Shown here piece by piece: positions 36,288 through 51,463 of a stretch of DNA of 64,000 nucleotides; position 1 is the first letter of the stretch, and every line of letters begins with the position of its first letter. The translations under genes were made by a program, and so were the position numbers. The notes beneath the pieces were generated by a model, which did no database searches, was not told where the DNA came from, and worked only from the letters and a program-made list of their open reading frames with translations. Source of the stretch: Enchytraeus crypticus (Eukaryota > Annelida > Clitellata > Enchytraeida > Enchytraeidae); assembly GCA_905160935.1 (NCBI GenBank), contig CAJHZI010000429.1, positions 394,501 to 458,500 on the forward strand, given 5' to 3'.

Positions 36288-39200
36288 GTAAGCAGTCTAG
36301 CCGATTTCTTGTGCGTTTATAATTTTAGGCAATGACGTAAATTTTTGAAAATTTGATTAACTGAATAAAGTGTAGGCTAAATACTATACTTGAGTATCAA
36401 TGACAACAAGAGAATGATATGAAAATAGAATAACAGATGTATATTGGATGTAAATTGGTTGCTTTTTGATAATTTTGAAAGCTCATTTTAAGAATATTTT
36501 CAATCGTAAAGTGCACGTGTAACAGTTAAGAGGCGGCTAAGCTGAAGCTGAGTAAACCAATGACAAACCTCCTCTGAAACATTTGTAAAGGCGCTCATAG
36601 GATAAATTAATTGTTGTTAAAAGTAAAATCGTTGGTATATGACAAATTAGTTGATCTATGGACAGCTCCTTAGTTAGTGAAATAGCAGGCTAGGCTGTTG
36701 TAGGAGGAAATATTTGCTTGGGACATTGAATTTTTCAAGTCCCAGACATTATATGATAGGCCCTATTTGACTATAGTTATCCGGCGCTTTAGTTAAATAA
36801 TTAAGAGATGAAGGGATTTAATAATAATAATAATAATAAGTACATTTATATACGCGCTGCTTTATGAAACATTCCATAGTAACGCTGTAAGTGCAATCAG
36901 TTGTATGCTCGGTCGAATAGAAAAATGTTAAATTTCTTCTGGAAGCTATAATGGGATAGATCAGACTGAAGCAGACTGACGGGAAGATTATTCCAAACAG
37001 TTGGTCCAGATATGTAGCGCATGCCCTTGCACTGGCCGTCACTGATGGGCTTCATTGGATGGACGTTGCGGATTTAATAGTACCGAAAAAAGAGACACAC
37101 TGTTAGTATTCTGTGTCCCAAGATTATTTAAAATTAAATACGGCAGCTTGAATAAAAATCGAAGTTATATGTAAGAAATATTGGAAAGGCTTACAATATA
37201 TATAAATACAATTCTAGCTCAGTCTCTGAAGTTATAAAAATATCAAAATTTGATAATTAACAGAAATTCTTAGAGCATGTATAATAACGAAGGAAAATAT
37301 TGTTTAACTATTCATTATTTTAGTGCCCGTTTATCATCTTCAACCGATGAATGCTGCAAGTGTAGTATACAATAGTAAATGAATTATTTATTTGAAAAAA
37401 TATAATTTGACGGCGGGATTTTGCTAACTTGGTTTAGTTGCGTGTCAATAATTGAAGTTAATCTACATCGGCCTCGGGCAGTACTTTGTAGGTGACCCCA
37501 TTGTAAGACATAGTGTTGACAGATTTGAAGGAAAAAATCCCAGGATGATGGAAGGTTATTCCTAAATCCGCACCGGCTGCAATTTATGCGCCATCAAAAG
37601 GCAACGGTTACTAATAACCATGGAGAGGAAGGAGGAAATGAACCTTACTCTAGCATCTGTGCTTCTTGACCCAGTGTGCCGTTATGTTTTTATGTTTTAA
37701 TTATTTTCCTAATTCATATAATTCCTTATATATTTCTTAGTAGAGTAATTCTGAAATCCGTCGATCACGATGTATTGTAAAATCTCGGCATTCGTTTTGG
37801 ATTAGTACGTAGATGATAAATGAAGTCATTCTCCTCTCCTGTCCATAGAGTCTTATGCTGGAGGCGGTAAATATTTCCACTCATGATGGACACATGATGG
37901 GATTAGAGGAATCCCGTTAACATCTTCCACAGCATGCCATTCAGTGCTAGGACGTCATACCGTTTTGATAGTATAAAACTGACTGCAGTTACGTTTCTGC
38001 ATGAGACGACCCTATAATCCTCCTCAGTCACCCAACCCGACGTTAAATTGTAATTGAGTCAAGTGAACTCTAGGTCGTGCCTCTACAGTATGCATACAGT
38101 ATTTTTTCTTCTCCGCCTTAATTTACTATGTTATGTTACGACGTGAAACTAAGATAATTTTTTATTATTGTCTCAAGAGCAACATCAACCATTAGTTACA
38201 GCAGTTCCATTGTCATCCGTTACTACATCGAGCAATATCTATCCGAATCAAGTCGACGAGCGAAATTTTTAAAGCAGCAATAACAAATTTAATAATTCTA
38301 ACAAATAACAAACTATATCATTCCTGAGCATCCCTGGCCCAAAATATAATCCTAATCTTCCCCTAATTCGTAACCCTAACCCTAACCCAAACCCTTGCAT
38401 GTACATATACAAGAAATATTTCAACGAAAGAAGCATTCTAAAATTTAAAATGACAGTTGCCATGATAGCAGTGCGTTATTTAAATGTTGTTTTCGAAATT
38501 GCTAACAATTATTCAATTATTGCTTTATTTTCTAAATGTCTTCAGGGAAAGAATACTCTCGTAATTTGTCTTACGCGAATGCAGGACCGATAGATATCTA
38601 ACAATAGCGCATGTTGACGCTATTTGGATAGTATTAATTTAGCTATATTTTTGATTTACTATTAAATGTTCTTTTATATTTTGAATTTTTTTAAAGTTAG
38701 CGGTTCCACGCGAAACAATCAAACAGGTCCTGAATACACTGTTTTGTGTCACAGTTTATTAAACTTTATTTTACATGAAATATCTTATATCGGCTCCTCT
38801 TTGGATCTAGCTCTTTTCTATCTCTCTCTCTCTCTCTCTCTTAGTGAACTGCCTGCTAGCAGGTCCATGGTATATAAATTTAGCCCTTTTATGACATCAA
38901 AATTTTCCATCAGGAGTTAATACTTTCCGGATATAATCTTCCACGTATTATCTGGACTCTGGACGCAGAGCCTGGAGAACGTGTCATCTCTCTGACTGTG
39001 GAACCACAGAGCGGATTACTGGAGGATTCTGGAACAATAATCGATTTCCAATCAATTATCTGTAGCCGAACGATCAAACTACACTCTATGGAGCATAGCT
39101 CATTTCTTGCTATGAGAGAATTCTATACAGTTTACTATGAGCTGGTTAAAGTTTGTAGACACTGTACCATAACCAGCTGATTAGAGTCTGATTGAATCAG

Positions 39201-42200
39201 AGATCTCTGTCAGAATCAAGATCTCATTGATATTAGTTTTTAACTCAACGTTTTTAACTCTTCATTATCATGCTCTTAGTTGCTTTAGAGTTCTTAAATT
39301 TAATTAAAATTTAAGACAATTTATGTTTTTCAATCATCAATAAATGAAGAAACATAAGGAATGAATGAAAATATATTAGGAAGGAACATAAGATAGGATC
39401 AAAGTCCTGAAAGTCAGTAACACAGTTTCTACCGTTTCACAGTTTTACAGTTTCTACAGTTTCTATATTGCTTATTTGATTTCATAATATCTGTTCTGAA
39501 AGTTCCTTTCTTGTGCAAATAGCGTGCAGTAGTTAGCTAATTCTGAGGCTTTATTTAATTCAATTATCACTTTTAGTGAATGAATTTGTTTTGGTTTGAT
39601 TTATATCTTAATTTTGATTCTGTTTAATTTAGAATTAAAATATTTTTTCACTATAAGTATGTTTCTGAATTACTTCGATATGAATTTTGGCAAAAATTGG
39701 TGAAATAGATATTTTTAAAACTATAAATGTAAAAAACACGCATTATAGTGAAATGATCAACTATGTCGATATCTATCACTTTTAATACCACATGTTTAAA
39801 CCTTGAGGAAATTTAGTCCATTTTCCATATAACCAGTCCAGTGAATGTCCGAGATTTTACTCTCAGATCAGCGCGGCTGGGATTCGAACCCGCGAGAATC
39901 TACTTCACCTCAGGATCTGTCAATTAAAACTTCATGACGTTACCCCTGCGCCATTGAGACATTCTATTAACTTTTTTTCTTTTTTTCGTTTTTAAATTTT
40001 ATTGTTATTTTATTGTATTAACTATCTATTGTTAAAATGCAAGGCTTATCTCTCTCTCTGCTCACTATCCAAAATTTATGTAAAAGAAAGCTTACTCCTA
40101 TTATGAAATTATCGTTGGCCTCTTTTAGTAAGATTTAGATCTGTCCGGTAAAAGATTCACTCCACGGAATCCTCTTGATTGAGTGAAAATTTAAAAGATT
40201 GCCGAGAGTTATGATGAACAGTTTGCGGATGATTTGCGGTTCGTGACCCTAGTTTTTGTCTTTAGCTTCTCGATGATATTTCGATAAATCTACTAACGAC
40301 ATTCTCACGACGTTACTTAATCGATCAGCTTTGATCACGTCTTTCATATCGCATAAAGTCTGCCGGGTTTCCAGTTCTAGAGAGTTATCCAGAAGCCTTG
40401 AGCCTCAGACGTAACGTCGTATCTAGTAAAGATATCAGTGAATGATTTCCAAGCAGCAGATACTGATCATCTGCACGTCTGTGATTATGCACTTCATCTT
40501 TTCAAAATAATTCCAACAAATTATTTCCCTACACGCTAATGACGTTTTAAAAAGGGTTACTAGTGCCCATGCTTCCGAAGACAAGTCAACGGATCGATAT
40601 TCTGAGAGTTAAAGCTCATTTTTACCAGATTTTCACAGAGGAGTCACATGAATACTTCATGGATTGGTTTATGCTTTCATCAGCATTAAGAGTATTAATA
40701 GTCCTACATCATCAACATTATCATATTCCCAGTCTAGCTAGGGCAAGGATATGAAAGACCCTCCCCACTCCTCTCTAATCCTCACTCAGTCAATCCCCAA
40801 TTTTTCATATCTATTTTAATAATCACATCCTATTAATAGGATTTAAATTAATTAATATGGCAGTCTATTCGTATCCCGACCCTGGTTAAGCTGGGATTCA
40901 GGGGAGGATGATGATAATGATGAAATAAATTAATATGACTGCTATCGACACATTAAGTTAAGCAGACTATAAACAAAGCCAGGTCGGGCGACAGCAGTGG
41001 TGAGAGAGTGGGGAGGGGTGTGTGTTCATATTGACGGCAGGCAATGCTTAATATGTACGCATATATTTATTAAGTATTTCTTCATTTATTAACAAAATGA
41101 CATTAATAAATTCGAAAGCAAATTATATTTGAATTAATTATCAAATGATTATAAAATAATGTCGTATTTTAATTTACATTTAATATGTCTAGACAAAATA
41201 TCTAGAGAAGATACCTTACATTTACGAGATATCTTATATTATATATGCCTGCCGTAAAACAGTAAACGGTGGAGTGTACAGTGACGCCCTCCAGCGAATA
41301 AGAAAATATACAAGCTGATTTTTTTTCACAGTAAACAAGTTTTATGAAAGGTCTATATTACGCTGTGTTATTCAGCCGAGCAGGGCAGGCCCTATGTGGA
41401 CCACCCGACATGTCCGAGAAAACCAGATCTGGTAGACAACAGGAAGTGCTTGAGGAAGTGCCGCACTGATAATGAGTGCAGAGGTCGTGGAAGAAAGTGC
41501 TTGTGCGACGATGTTTGTGGAAAAAGCTGTGTCAGACCAGGTACCATTGATCAATCAATCAGTCAATTAATTAATCGATAAAATAATAATAAAATAAATC
41601 AATCGATTAATCAGAATACAAAATCAATCATTCAATCAAGCAATCAGTCAAGAAAGCTGTCGATCAATTAAAAGCGATCAGTAAATCAATCAATCCACCA
41701 AGAAAGATGTCAAACAGTAACCAAACAAACAACGATACACTATTACTAGCTAAATTAATCTCTTTAAGTTTTTAAGAGCTATCAGTTTAAACTTAAATTC
41801 ATCTTTCTATTGCAGATATTTATTTATAGTTAACTATTTGTTCATTTATCACACACATTTCATACGAGTTATTCATTTTCAACAATAGAAGAGAAAAGCG
41901 TACGAACGAAAATACAGGCCTTGTAAATGTACTTGTATATTCCGAAACAAAATAAATCGTAGGAACCAATTTGTGCAGACAACATAGAGCATGGCGAGTG
42001 TAACATATGGCAGATTAATTTAGTAAACGCATACTTACACCAGCAGGTCCCATTAAATAATTGAGAGTTTTGTGAAAATTAAAAAATTACAATTCTATTC
42101 AATTTTTATAAGGGCCGTGTTTTGTACTTTACGTTTGAAAGTCTATTTTGCTACTGCTCCTGTCTGACTGTTAGGTCAGAAGTGTGAGAGATTGAGGACG

Positions 42201-45200
42201 CTATTGAATGGAAAGTTTGAGATCTCACCTTACAATACATTCGGCGCCAAAGTGCGCTACAGCTGTAACGACGGCTACGCTCTCTCTGGACTTCAGGAGA
42301 GAATCTGTCAAGGCGATGGATACTGGAATGGACTTCCACCTACCTGTCAGCAGGATGCTACCGCTGTGTCCGCCAAACAAATGGAAGGTAACCATCTGGT
42401 GTATACTTTCAAGTTCTCTACTAAATAAGGAAAGTGCGGAAAATGTGTACGTATCGGATCTACTATTTCGCTTTGTAGTAGAGATTATGGAGCTTATGAA
42501 TTAGGAGCGAAGTCATTACGAGTAACAGAGGATTGTTTCAAGCAGTGCCTTCTTTCAGTACATTGTTCAAATGAAATCTTTTACTGAGAAAAAAGCTTTT
42601 GAGCCCTATAATTCTTTAGATACTCTAGATAAGTCTCTATATAATTATAAGTCTATATAATTTTATAGATGCTACTGTATATATATTTCCATAGATTCTA
42701 TAGTTAAGTCCTATAATTTCCTAAAGCTACCATTGAAATTAGCCTGCATTAGCTTAACCAAATGATATCATGTGTCATAATCTGAATATATTAATGACGT
42801 AGAAGAAATCCACCTATCAATGATTTGTTAAAATGTTAATCTGCGAGAGAAATAAACTTAAAATAGCCAGTCCTCTCTCCTGGAATAAAAATAGAAATGA
42901 TCACGTGATCTTATTCCATCGTCCATTAGTCTAGTCCATTAGTTTAGTCTACCGAAATACTAGACATCTTCCTTACTAAAATTCCAATATTAATTCTAAT
43001 ATTCTGTTATTTCCTTATATCGTCACATTTTATGCTTATAAATGTTTTCTCGGTGATTTGTGCTCACTGGCTTGGATGTGTCTCAATAGTCCTCGATTTT
43101 ATCATTGAAGACGATAATGCTCTAATTCTTTTTTGTTATGTTAATATGTAACTTCGTACTGACTTCGTACTGAAATATACAAAATGTGCATATCTGTGCT
43201 ACACATGTTGACACAAATTGCTGCATATTGATATACCAGGGTTACTAAACTACTACTTAGTTCCTGTCTTATTCTCTCACTCTCTCGCTCTCTTAGTGAA
43301 CTGCCCACTTGCAGGTCCATAGTATATAACGCCTCCACTCTTCTCTCTGTCCTGTCTTCCGCTTTCTCTTCATGTCCACATACGACTGGACCTTTAAATC
43401 ATCTAAAATGACATTCCATTATTCTTGGGGATTCTGCTTTGACAAGGTGGGCCCCTATGCCTTCCTCAGCTTAGAATAACATTTACTGGGCAGCGGCTTA
43501 ATTCCCCGGGAATTAATTTAGTTAATAATTCCCTAATTTCCTGTCTACCCTTGTCGTATGCTATAACATCCGATTATTCGTATATCGCGCAGGTAAATGC
43601 AGCAACCCTCCCGTGGTGGATCACGCCAGTCACGACGGGCCCACAGGGCAGCAGTTCTACCCTCTAGGCACCCAGCTCACCTACACCTGCTCCCCAGGCT
43701 ACAGCCTCGACGGCTTCTTCAGAGCCATGTGCGTGGGCGAGGGTCGTTGGGTGGGACCGAGAATGACCTGCTCACGTATGTAGCTCTCTCTCTAGTGCTC
43801 TGAAAGGTGACAACAACGTTACTATCAATCACATAGACTCTGAATAAGGTCCAGTTTATAACACTATTGAAATTACTACTCAGTTCAATAATTGCTTCTC
43901 TGCAATAGGTAACACCCTTGCTTCTAAGCTTTTCCCACCGGTTAATGGTTATAAGTCATTTCTTCTTCCTTCAATAACAAAATCAATTTTTTAAAATCCT
44001 GCAACTGAAAATGAAGTATTAAATATTGTTATGTCTCTGAAATCTACTGATTCTACTGGTAGTGACGGTGTAATAACAAAAATTCTTCAAATATCTATTA
44101 ATTTTATCATTAGTCCCTTAACTCGCATTATCAATCAATCTCTTCAACCTGGTGACTTTCCTTCTTCATTTAAAATTGCCAAAGTTATTCCAATCCAGAA
44201 AAAGGGCGACACCTGCAAAGTTGATAATTGCAGACCTATATATTTATTAAGCAACCTTAGTAAAGTTTTTGAGAAAATAAATGTATAAAAGTATGTATAG
44301 CTTTATGTGTGAATATGATCTATTTTCACCACATCAATATGGCTTTCGTAAAGGTCACTCAACCGCTGATGCAATCATTAACTCTATTAATATGATACGT
44401 TTGAAAAATGGTTCTAATAATTATTTTTTGCTCTAAGTAAGACGTTCGATACTGTTAATCATAATATATCATTAGATAAATTAAATACATATGGAATTCG
44501 TGGTAGAGCCCTTAAATGGTTCAAGTCTTACCCCACGGATAGATCTCAATATACTGTTATCAATGATTTTTCATCTACTATCCAGCCTATTACTACAGGG
44601 GTACCTCAAGGTTCTATCCTTGGTCCTCTTCTGTTTCTAATATATATCAAATATCGAACGCTCTACCAATAAATCCTTGCTGTCTCTTTTTGCTGACGAT
44701 TCGAATGATTTTATTTCTGGAAACAATTTGGTATCTGCTTATGCTAAAGCCAACTGTGTTTGTCAAGAACTAAGCCATTGGTTTAGTTGCAACTTATTGA
44801 GCATTAATTATGATAAGTCTGCTTATATTTTATTTTACCCTAATACTGATGACGTTGATTTAATTAAGTCTTCTAATTTGCGTATTGTTGTTAATGGTAT
44901 GGTTATTAGTAGAGTCAATCATATTAAATTTCTAGGAATATATATTGATGAAAGGCTTAACTTTAAACAACATATTCACTATATCTAAAATTAATAGTGT
45001 TAGAGGTATGCTGTGTCATAGAAGAGATCTATTACCAATCTTACGTCGAAAAAATATTTATTAAGCCATTGTTTATCCCTATATCCATTACGGGATTGAA
45101 GCTTACAGTTTTATTTGTAATTACATAATTGAACCCCTGATCTTAGCTTGCAACCGAGTACTTAGAACCTTGCAGAACGTTGATAGATGTTATAATGTTA

Positions 45201-48200
45201 AACAACTTTATCTCAACTACAACGCACTCCCTGTTAACCTCTTACGAAATTTACGAATCTCTAAAATTATCTTCAGATGCTTAAAATCTTCCAATTCTGT
45301 CCCCTCCTCAACGGCCAATCTATTCTGCTTAAATCAGGCTGGTCATAGTTATCCTACTCGCATTAAATCAACTAATTACCTTTATAAACAATCTAATCGT
45401 GCTTTTTTCTATTCCTTTGTAAACTCTTGCTGTACAATTTGGAATGATATCCCCAGTGAAATCAGAACCTGTTCCACTGAATCAGTTTTTAACAAAATGT
45501 ACAAACAGCATTTAATTGATACTTGAAAATGATTATCTACATGTATGTCTATGTTTGCAATTGTTCAATGTCGTCAAGTCAGTAGAACCTCTGATCGTTC
45601 AGGGGTTATCTACTAACATTAGTCCGGCCTGTATAGGCCTACTATTGTTTGAATCCGGTTTTAATTTTTGTGCACTTTTAGCTCTACTAATCTTTAGTTT
45701 CTGCTTTAGTTAGTCCATAATGTTTTGCTCTTTACAATTCAATGTTATTTTCATTATCTATATTTATTATCTCCAATTTTTCTGCTATCTTATATTGCTA
45801 TGTTACAATGTTTCTGTGTTTCCGGTAGTCAGCTAGATAGAGCTCAATTTTGCTCTTTCTGACTGCCGTTTTATTTGTATTCTGTCTCGTTGTATGCGCT
45901 TTGTGTACATTTTGATTCAGTTACAAATAAATGATCATGGTTCTCTCTCTCTCTCTCTCTCTCTCTGACTAAAGACATCTCCAATGTACAAATTCCTGCT
46001 CATGACCAGCTTTCTAACTCAGTATGGGAACTACAGCGATCAGCAAGTGTATCTCTTCATAATGGTTGCTCACTGACGGACTGATGGATGGGATAAATGA
46101 TTAAGTGAAAAAAGAACAGACGAACGAAAGATAGAAAGAAAAAGCAACGAAAGAAAAAAGAAAGAAAGAAAGAAAGAAATAATGAATGAATGAATGAATA
46201 AATTAATGAATAAATGAATGAATAAATGAATGAATGAACTAAATATGTTTACTTCAAGTAAATTATGATGATATATGGCAAAAATCAAAATGAATGCATA
46301 ATACACAACAACAGTAGAGAGTGAAACAAACAGAATACTTGATGCATGCAAACCCAATGCCATACATTCGGTCACTAGTGAGAGCATTGTCCTATCTAGC
46401 TGGCCACCGTAAGAGTATGGGGGAATAAATTTCATACATATAGGCCTAAACTACCAATTCGTGAACAAGTCAGATTTATGATTTAAGATTTGTGAAAAAC
46501 ATTATTGTGGTCGCGTAGTTTTTCTACATGAAAGTACTATACGCGTATGTATGTTTATTATAAGTATTTTGTATATGAAGACATGAATGAGTGTTGCTGG
46601 ATAGCGTAACGTTCCGCTCATATGTAGAAATTTTTACTACTTTAGATATTAATTTAAATGTAGATCTAATTATCATTTAGCTCATGATTACTATTGAACT
46701 CTTCTTGTAAAGTAGTCTAGAAGACCTAGTTCGGCCGTAACACTGCTATATAAGTTTTCGTTGCTAATAATAATATAATAATAATTATATTTAAAGAGTT
46801 CAAAAACTATACAAATCTACAGAAAATCTTACAGAATCAGGTATCCTATGCCAGATTTGTAAGCTAGACAAAATGATCGATATATAAAATTCATGATTAG
46901 AATGAGAGTATATTATATAGCCTACAGTAAATAGTTAGACTAAAATAATCTCGTAATCACGAATTGCAGTCCTGTATTCAAAAGTTCCTTAGTAATTTTA
47001 AATATAGGCCTAGTGGTATCAGAGCGGATGCATTTGAATATACATGTATCTGTATTAGTCTGACAAACGATAGCTAAATAACAAATTAACAGGAAGTACA
47101 TTATAATTTAGGTATAACTCTTTTACGTAGGAGAAACTATTAAGATATTGTAGATTTCTTAGCACCTTATTCGTAGCGACGTACACGTTACTAGATGTCG
47201 ATTGAAAAGTATTACCATAAGTTTCAATACCATAACTAATACGAGAGTAAAAAATTGCATGCAATAACATTACACGATAATTTATAATTAGACATTTATT
47301 GCCATTGAATAACATTGAATTCAAGGAATTTGCGTTTTTAACGAATTGATTAACATGTTCATGAAATGTTAATTTTTCATCAATCCAAATACCAAAGAAT
47401 TTGATGTTGGTAACTTTTTTAAACTCAGATTCGTTAAGCTTTATTTTAAGATTAGGCTATTGGTTTTAAATATTCAATTGTTTTTATTTTAGGGGAAAAA
47501 TAACATAAATTAAATGCCGATTTGGAAATATTGAAAGCGAAACGATAGCAATTAAACCAATTTATTAAATGATTGCAAGCAATGTAACTTGATTTGTACA
47601 ATTCTTCAATAATATTTTCAAACAGCAAAATACTTGTATAATCAGCGAGTAGTTTTCAGTTAGCATTATTGTACGTATATTGTAAATAACAGCGGTCCAA
47701 TAATTGAACCTTGCAACAGTAGGAAGAAGTAGCTTCGTTAATGGTGATAAATTGAAGTCTATCGTAGGGGTATCATTTAAACAATTCTCATGTATTTCCC
47801 GTATTTCCCATATTCCCACAGTAGTTTGAGTATCTACTTGTTTCAAATGCTTCAGTAATATTTAGAAATATTCTAATTCTCTTATCTTGTTACCTATTCC
47901 CCACATGAATCACATTAATGGTGCTATATAAGCCATCTATTGTGAAGCGACCCTTCCGAATATGTTTTCAAAAAGAATTTTTAATCTATTAAAAAATATT
48001 CACGATACGTTTATAGAACGTTGCAAAGGTTCTACTGGCTGTTCTAATCACTGATATAGGTCTATTGTTTTCAATGTAGTCTGGTTTACCTTTTCAAAAA
48101 TTGCTTTTAGTTTTTAACATTTAAACACCGTGGAGTATCCTCCAACTTCAAAGGATTTGTTACTAAATAATACTATGGCTCAGTGGTTCAGCAATAATTT

Positions 48201-49538
48201 CAGCAAATACTGTAACTATTCTAGTGCTGAATTTGCATGGGTCCTATGAATTAGTTGTACTAAGCAATTGAATAGTTTGATATACTTCAAATACATCGGT
48301 TGAAATAAGAGACATAATTTGTGGGTAATTATGTTTTAAATACTGCTCAAAATCTGCGCAATATACACTGAGATTAGCTATCAGTTAGTACCAATTGTGC
48401 ACAATATTTATTAAATTCCTCGGCTCTACATATGTACAGTATATAGCGTCGGATACAATGCATTTATTAGCAGTTACCTTTGAGACTGAGAGACATTTTT
48501 GGTGCTAGGCGTATAACTACACATATTATAAAGAGATTTAAAAATGTTTTTTATTTAATTAAACAAATGTCAAACATTTTATTGAAGTATATGCCTATTT
48601 GTTTGCGCTTACATATCCCTTGCCCAATTGCACATTTACAATTTTAAATTAGTCATAAATTTGTATATAGCTGTCGTTTCGCATTAAAATTTCAACCAAT
48701 GCTATTTTTTAAAATTAAAATCTCTTTTCAATTCACTGGTCATCCAGGACTTGTCTTCAATTATTTTCCTTGAATATCGAGTTAAGAGATGAGATTGATT
48801 AAATTCTTTCACAATATATTGTAAGAATAATTTACATTATTGGTTTATTTACGAAAGACCAATCTAAAGTAGCTAAATTAATTTTTGATTTTTGGATGTT
48901 GTATTTATTGAATATTCTTATATTAAGTCTGCTATCATAGTTTACCTGCTTGTGTGGACAAGTAGTAGCAATAACATTAGCAAAGTTATCATTGATATAT
49001 GTAACAACTGTTATGCATAGGGTATTACTTAGCATAGGCGTACAGTAACTGCTGATTGAAACAAAGTTCGAGAATACGCGATCAATAATTAATAGAACCC
49101 TGCATGATGAAGGCATTATCAGACTTCGAACCCTGACGTCATTCATTCAGTGGTTCGACACCACCGACAATGGAATAAAATTCAATGCACTTAGAATGTC
49201 AACATACCTTAGAATATCAACATACCTTAGAATGTCAACATACCTTAGAATGTCAACATACCGTCTAACAGTATCAGTACAATCATATTTGTCAAGATCA
49301 ATGTTAAAATCACCGCACAGTAGACCCCTTTTAATAGGTTTATATATTGAAAAAGAATTAGAGATTGGAGAAAATCTCAACAAATGAATGATTGTTCAAA
49401 TAACTAAATATAAATAAATATATAAATATACAAATGTATAACTATATAAACTAACAAATGAATGCATGAATTATATATATATATATATATATATATTTAT
49501 TTATTTATTTATATATACATTATATATATAAACAGTAT

Positions 49539-49609
<71 letters not shown>

Positions 49610-51431
49610 GAATGGAAAAATAGGGCCTTGGCTGATGATATGGTATGGGGCAGAGAGAATCGGAGAAGGTCTATTCGTATGGATAAACTTAAGAAAAGTC
49701 TATTCGTTCCACGAACCTAGAATCAAGAAAAGAATTCTTCCCTAAGAATCAAGGGAAGATGATGACGACGATGATGACAAATGTTTAAACTAACAAATGA
49801 GTAAATGAATTGTAGCTCGAAGATGCGGTCACCCTGGCGATACACCGAATGGACATAGAGAAGGGCATCTGTTCGTCTATCCACAGAGGGTTAAGTACAC
49901 GTGCACCGAGGGTTATGAACTGGTGGGGCGTCCCTACAGGGTCTGCCAGCCTGACGGTCAGTGGTCCGGTACGCTACCAATGTGCCGTCGTGAGTATTCA
50001 ATATTGTATGTAGTATGACAGTTCCTTTATTATTCCACACCAATTTTATGAGTTATTATTTAAAATAAGTAAATATTTATTTAGGCTTATCCTAGTATGA
50101 CAGTTCCTTTATTACTATTCACACCCATTTATGAGAAATTATTTAAAGTAAGTAGATATTTATTTAGGCATATCCGCTGTAAATTAAAAATTAAGCGAAG
50201 TATACGGAGGGGAACTGAACTTACATGAACACAATTCCTGCGATTTATTTTTACTAATATTAATATTATTATTAATATTAATTGCGATTTATTAGATGAA
50301 GAGCACCATGTCGGGCTTTCACATGACCGGTAAATGAATAATAAACTAAACTACATATCGTTCTAAGCATGTGTTTTGTAGATAAATGCCAAAAAGTGGA
50401 TAAATACTGACAGATATTGTCAGGGATAATAGGTTCACTAACAATGTGTTAAACATTTTAAGAAGCCAATAAGGCTAAAGTCAGGTTTAACGTCTCATAC
50501 TGTGCTATTCTATAACAAACCGTACCGCCTCATACAATACCATGCGATGTCAGTGACGGACGAGCCCTGGATTTGAACCCCGCACCTACTGATCCGCGGT
50601 CAAGTATCTTACCGACTTCGCCACTGGCTCCAGCCAATGACAATAACAATGTGTTAAACATTTTAAAAAGCTAAAAAAGCTAAAGCCAGGTTTAACGTCA
50701 GTTTCCTGCTCGACAACATGTCAGTAACGGGAAGAGCACTGGATCTGAACCCAGCACCTACTGATCCGCTGTCGAACTTCATGCAAACCAGCTATCTTGT
50801 TCTAATTTGATGTCAAATAATATATTTTATTTATTTATTATTTATTTATTGTTATTAAAGAGGTTCGGCAAGACAATGGAACATGGCACTAATAAGGAAC
50901 CAAAAGTTAAAACGCAATCCTGTACTGGCACTTAATATTAAACTTAATTATTATACTTAATATTATTTAAATACCCTACTAATGATCTAAGTACTAACTT
51001 TTATCAATTAAAATGTATCTAGCAAAACGAAAGACTCAGATATACTTTCAGATAATAGAAGAAAATATAGCTGCTTAAAAAATTACAAATATTAAGTACA
51101 ATGTAGTACATATATAAAAGCACTTTACTTAAAAATAGAAAGTAGCGTTTAAATATTACATAGTAGAATAGAACAATAGTATAGCAAGTGAACAGTGAAT
51201 AAATGTATAGGCCAATTTATGCACATGAAGCGTGTAGATGGTTTATACAGCCATTGCATATTCTGTATGGTGTTGTCCGTATTGTATCAAGCATTTAAAG
51301 TTACATCATTAATTTTTACTTCAAATATTTTAATACCTTCAGAGATAGAGAGAGAGAAACAGAGAGTGAGAAAGAGTGCGAGAGAGAGTGCGAGAGAGAG
51401 AAAACGAGAGAGAGAGAGCGGGAGAGAGAGC

Positions 51432-51463
<32 letters not shown>

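Noticed and set aside
46070-46435. 121-codon hydrophobic minus frame resembling a membrane protein
   Set aside because: Its Phe/Leu/Ser content comes from (GAAA)n and (TGAA)n simple repeats.
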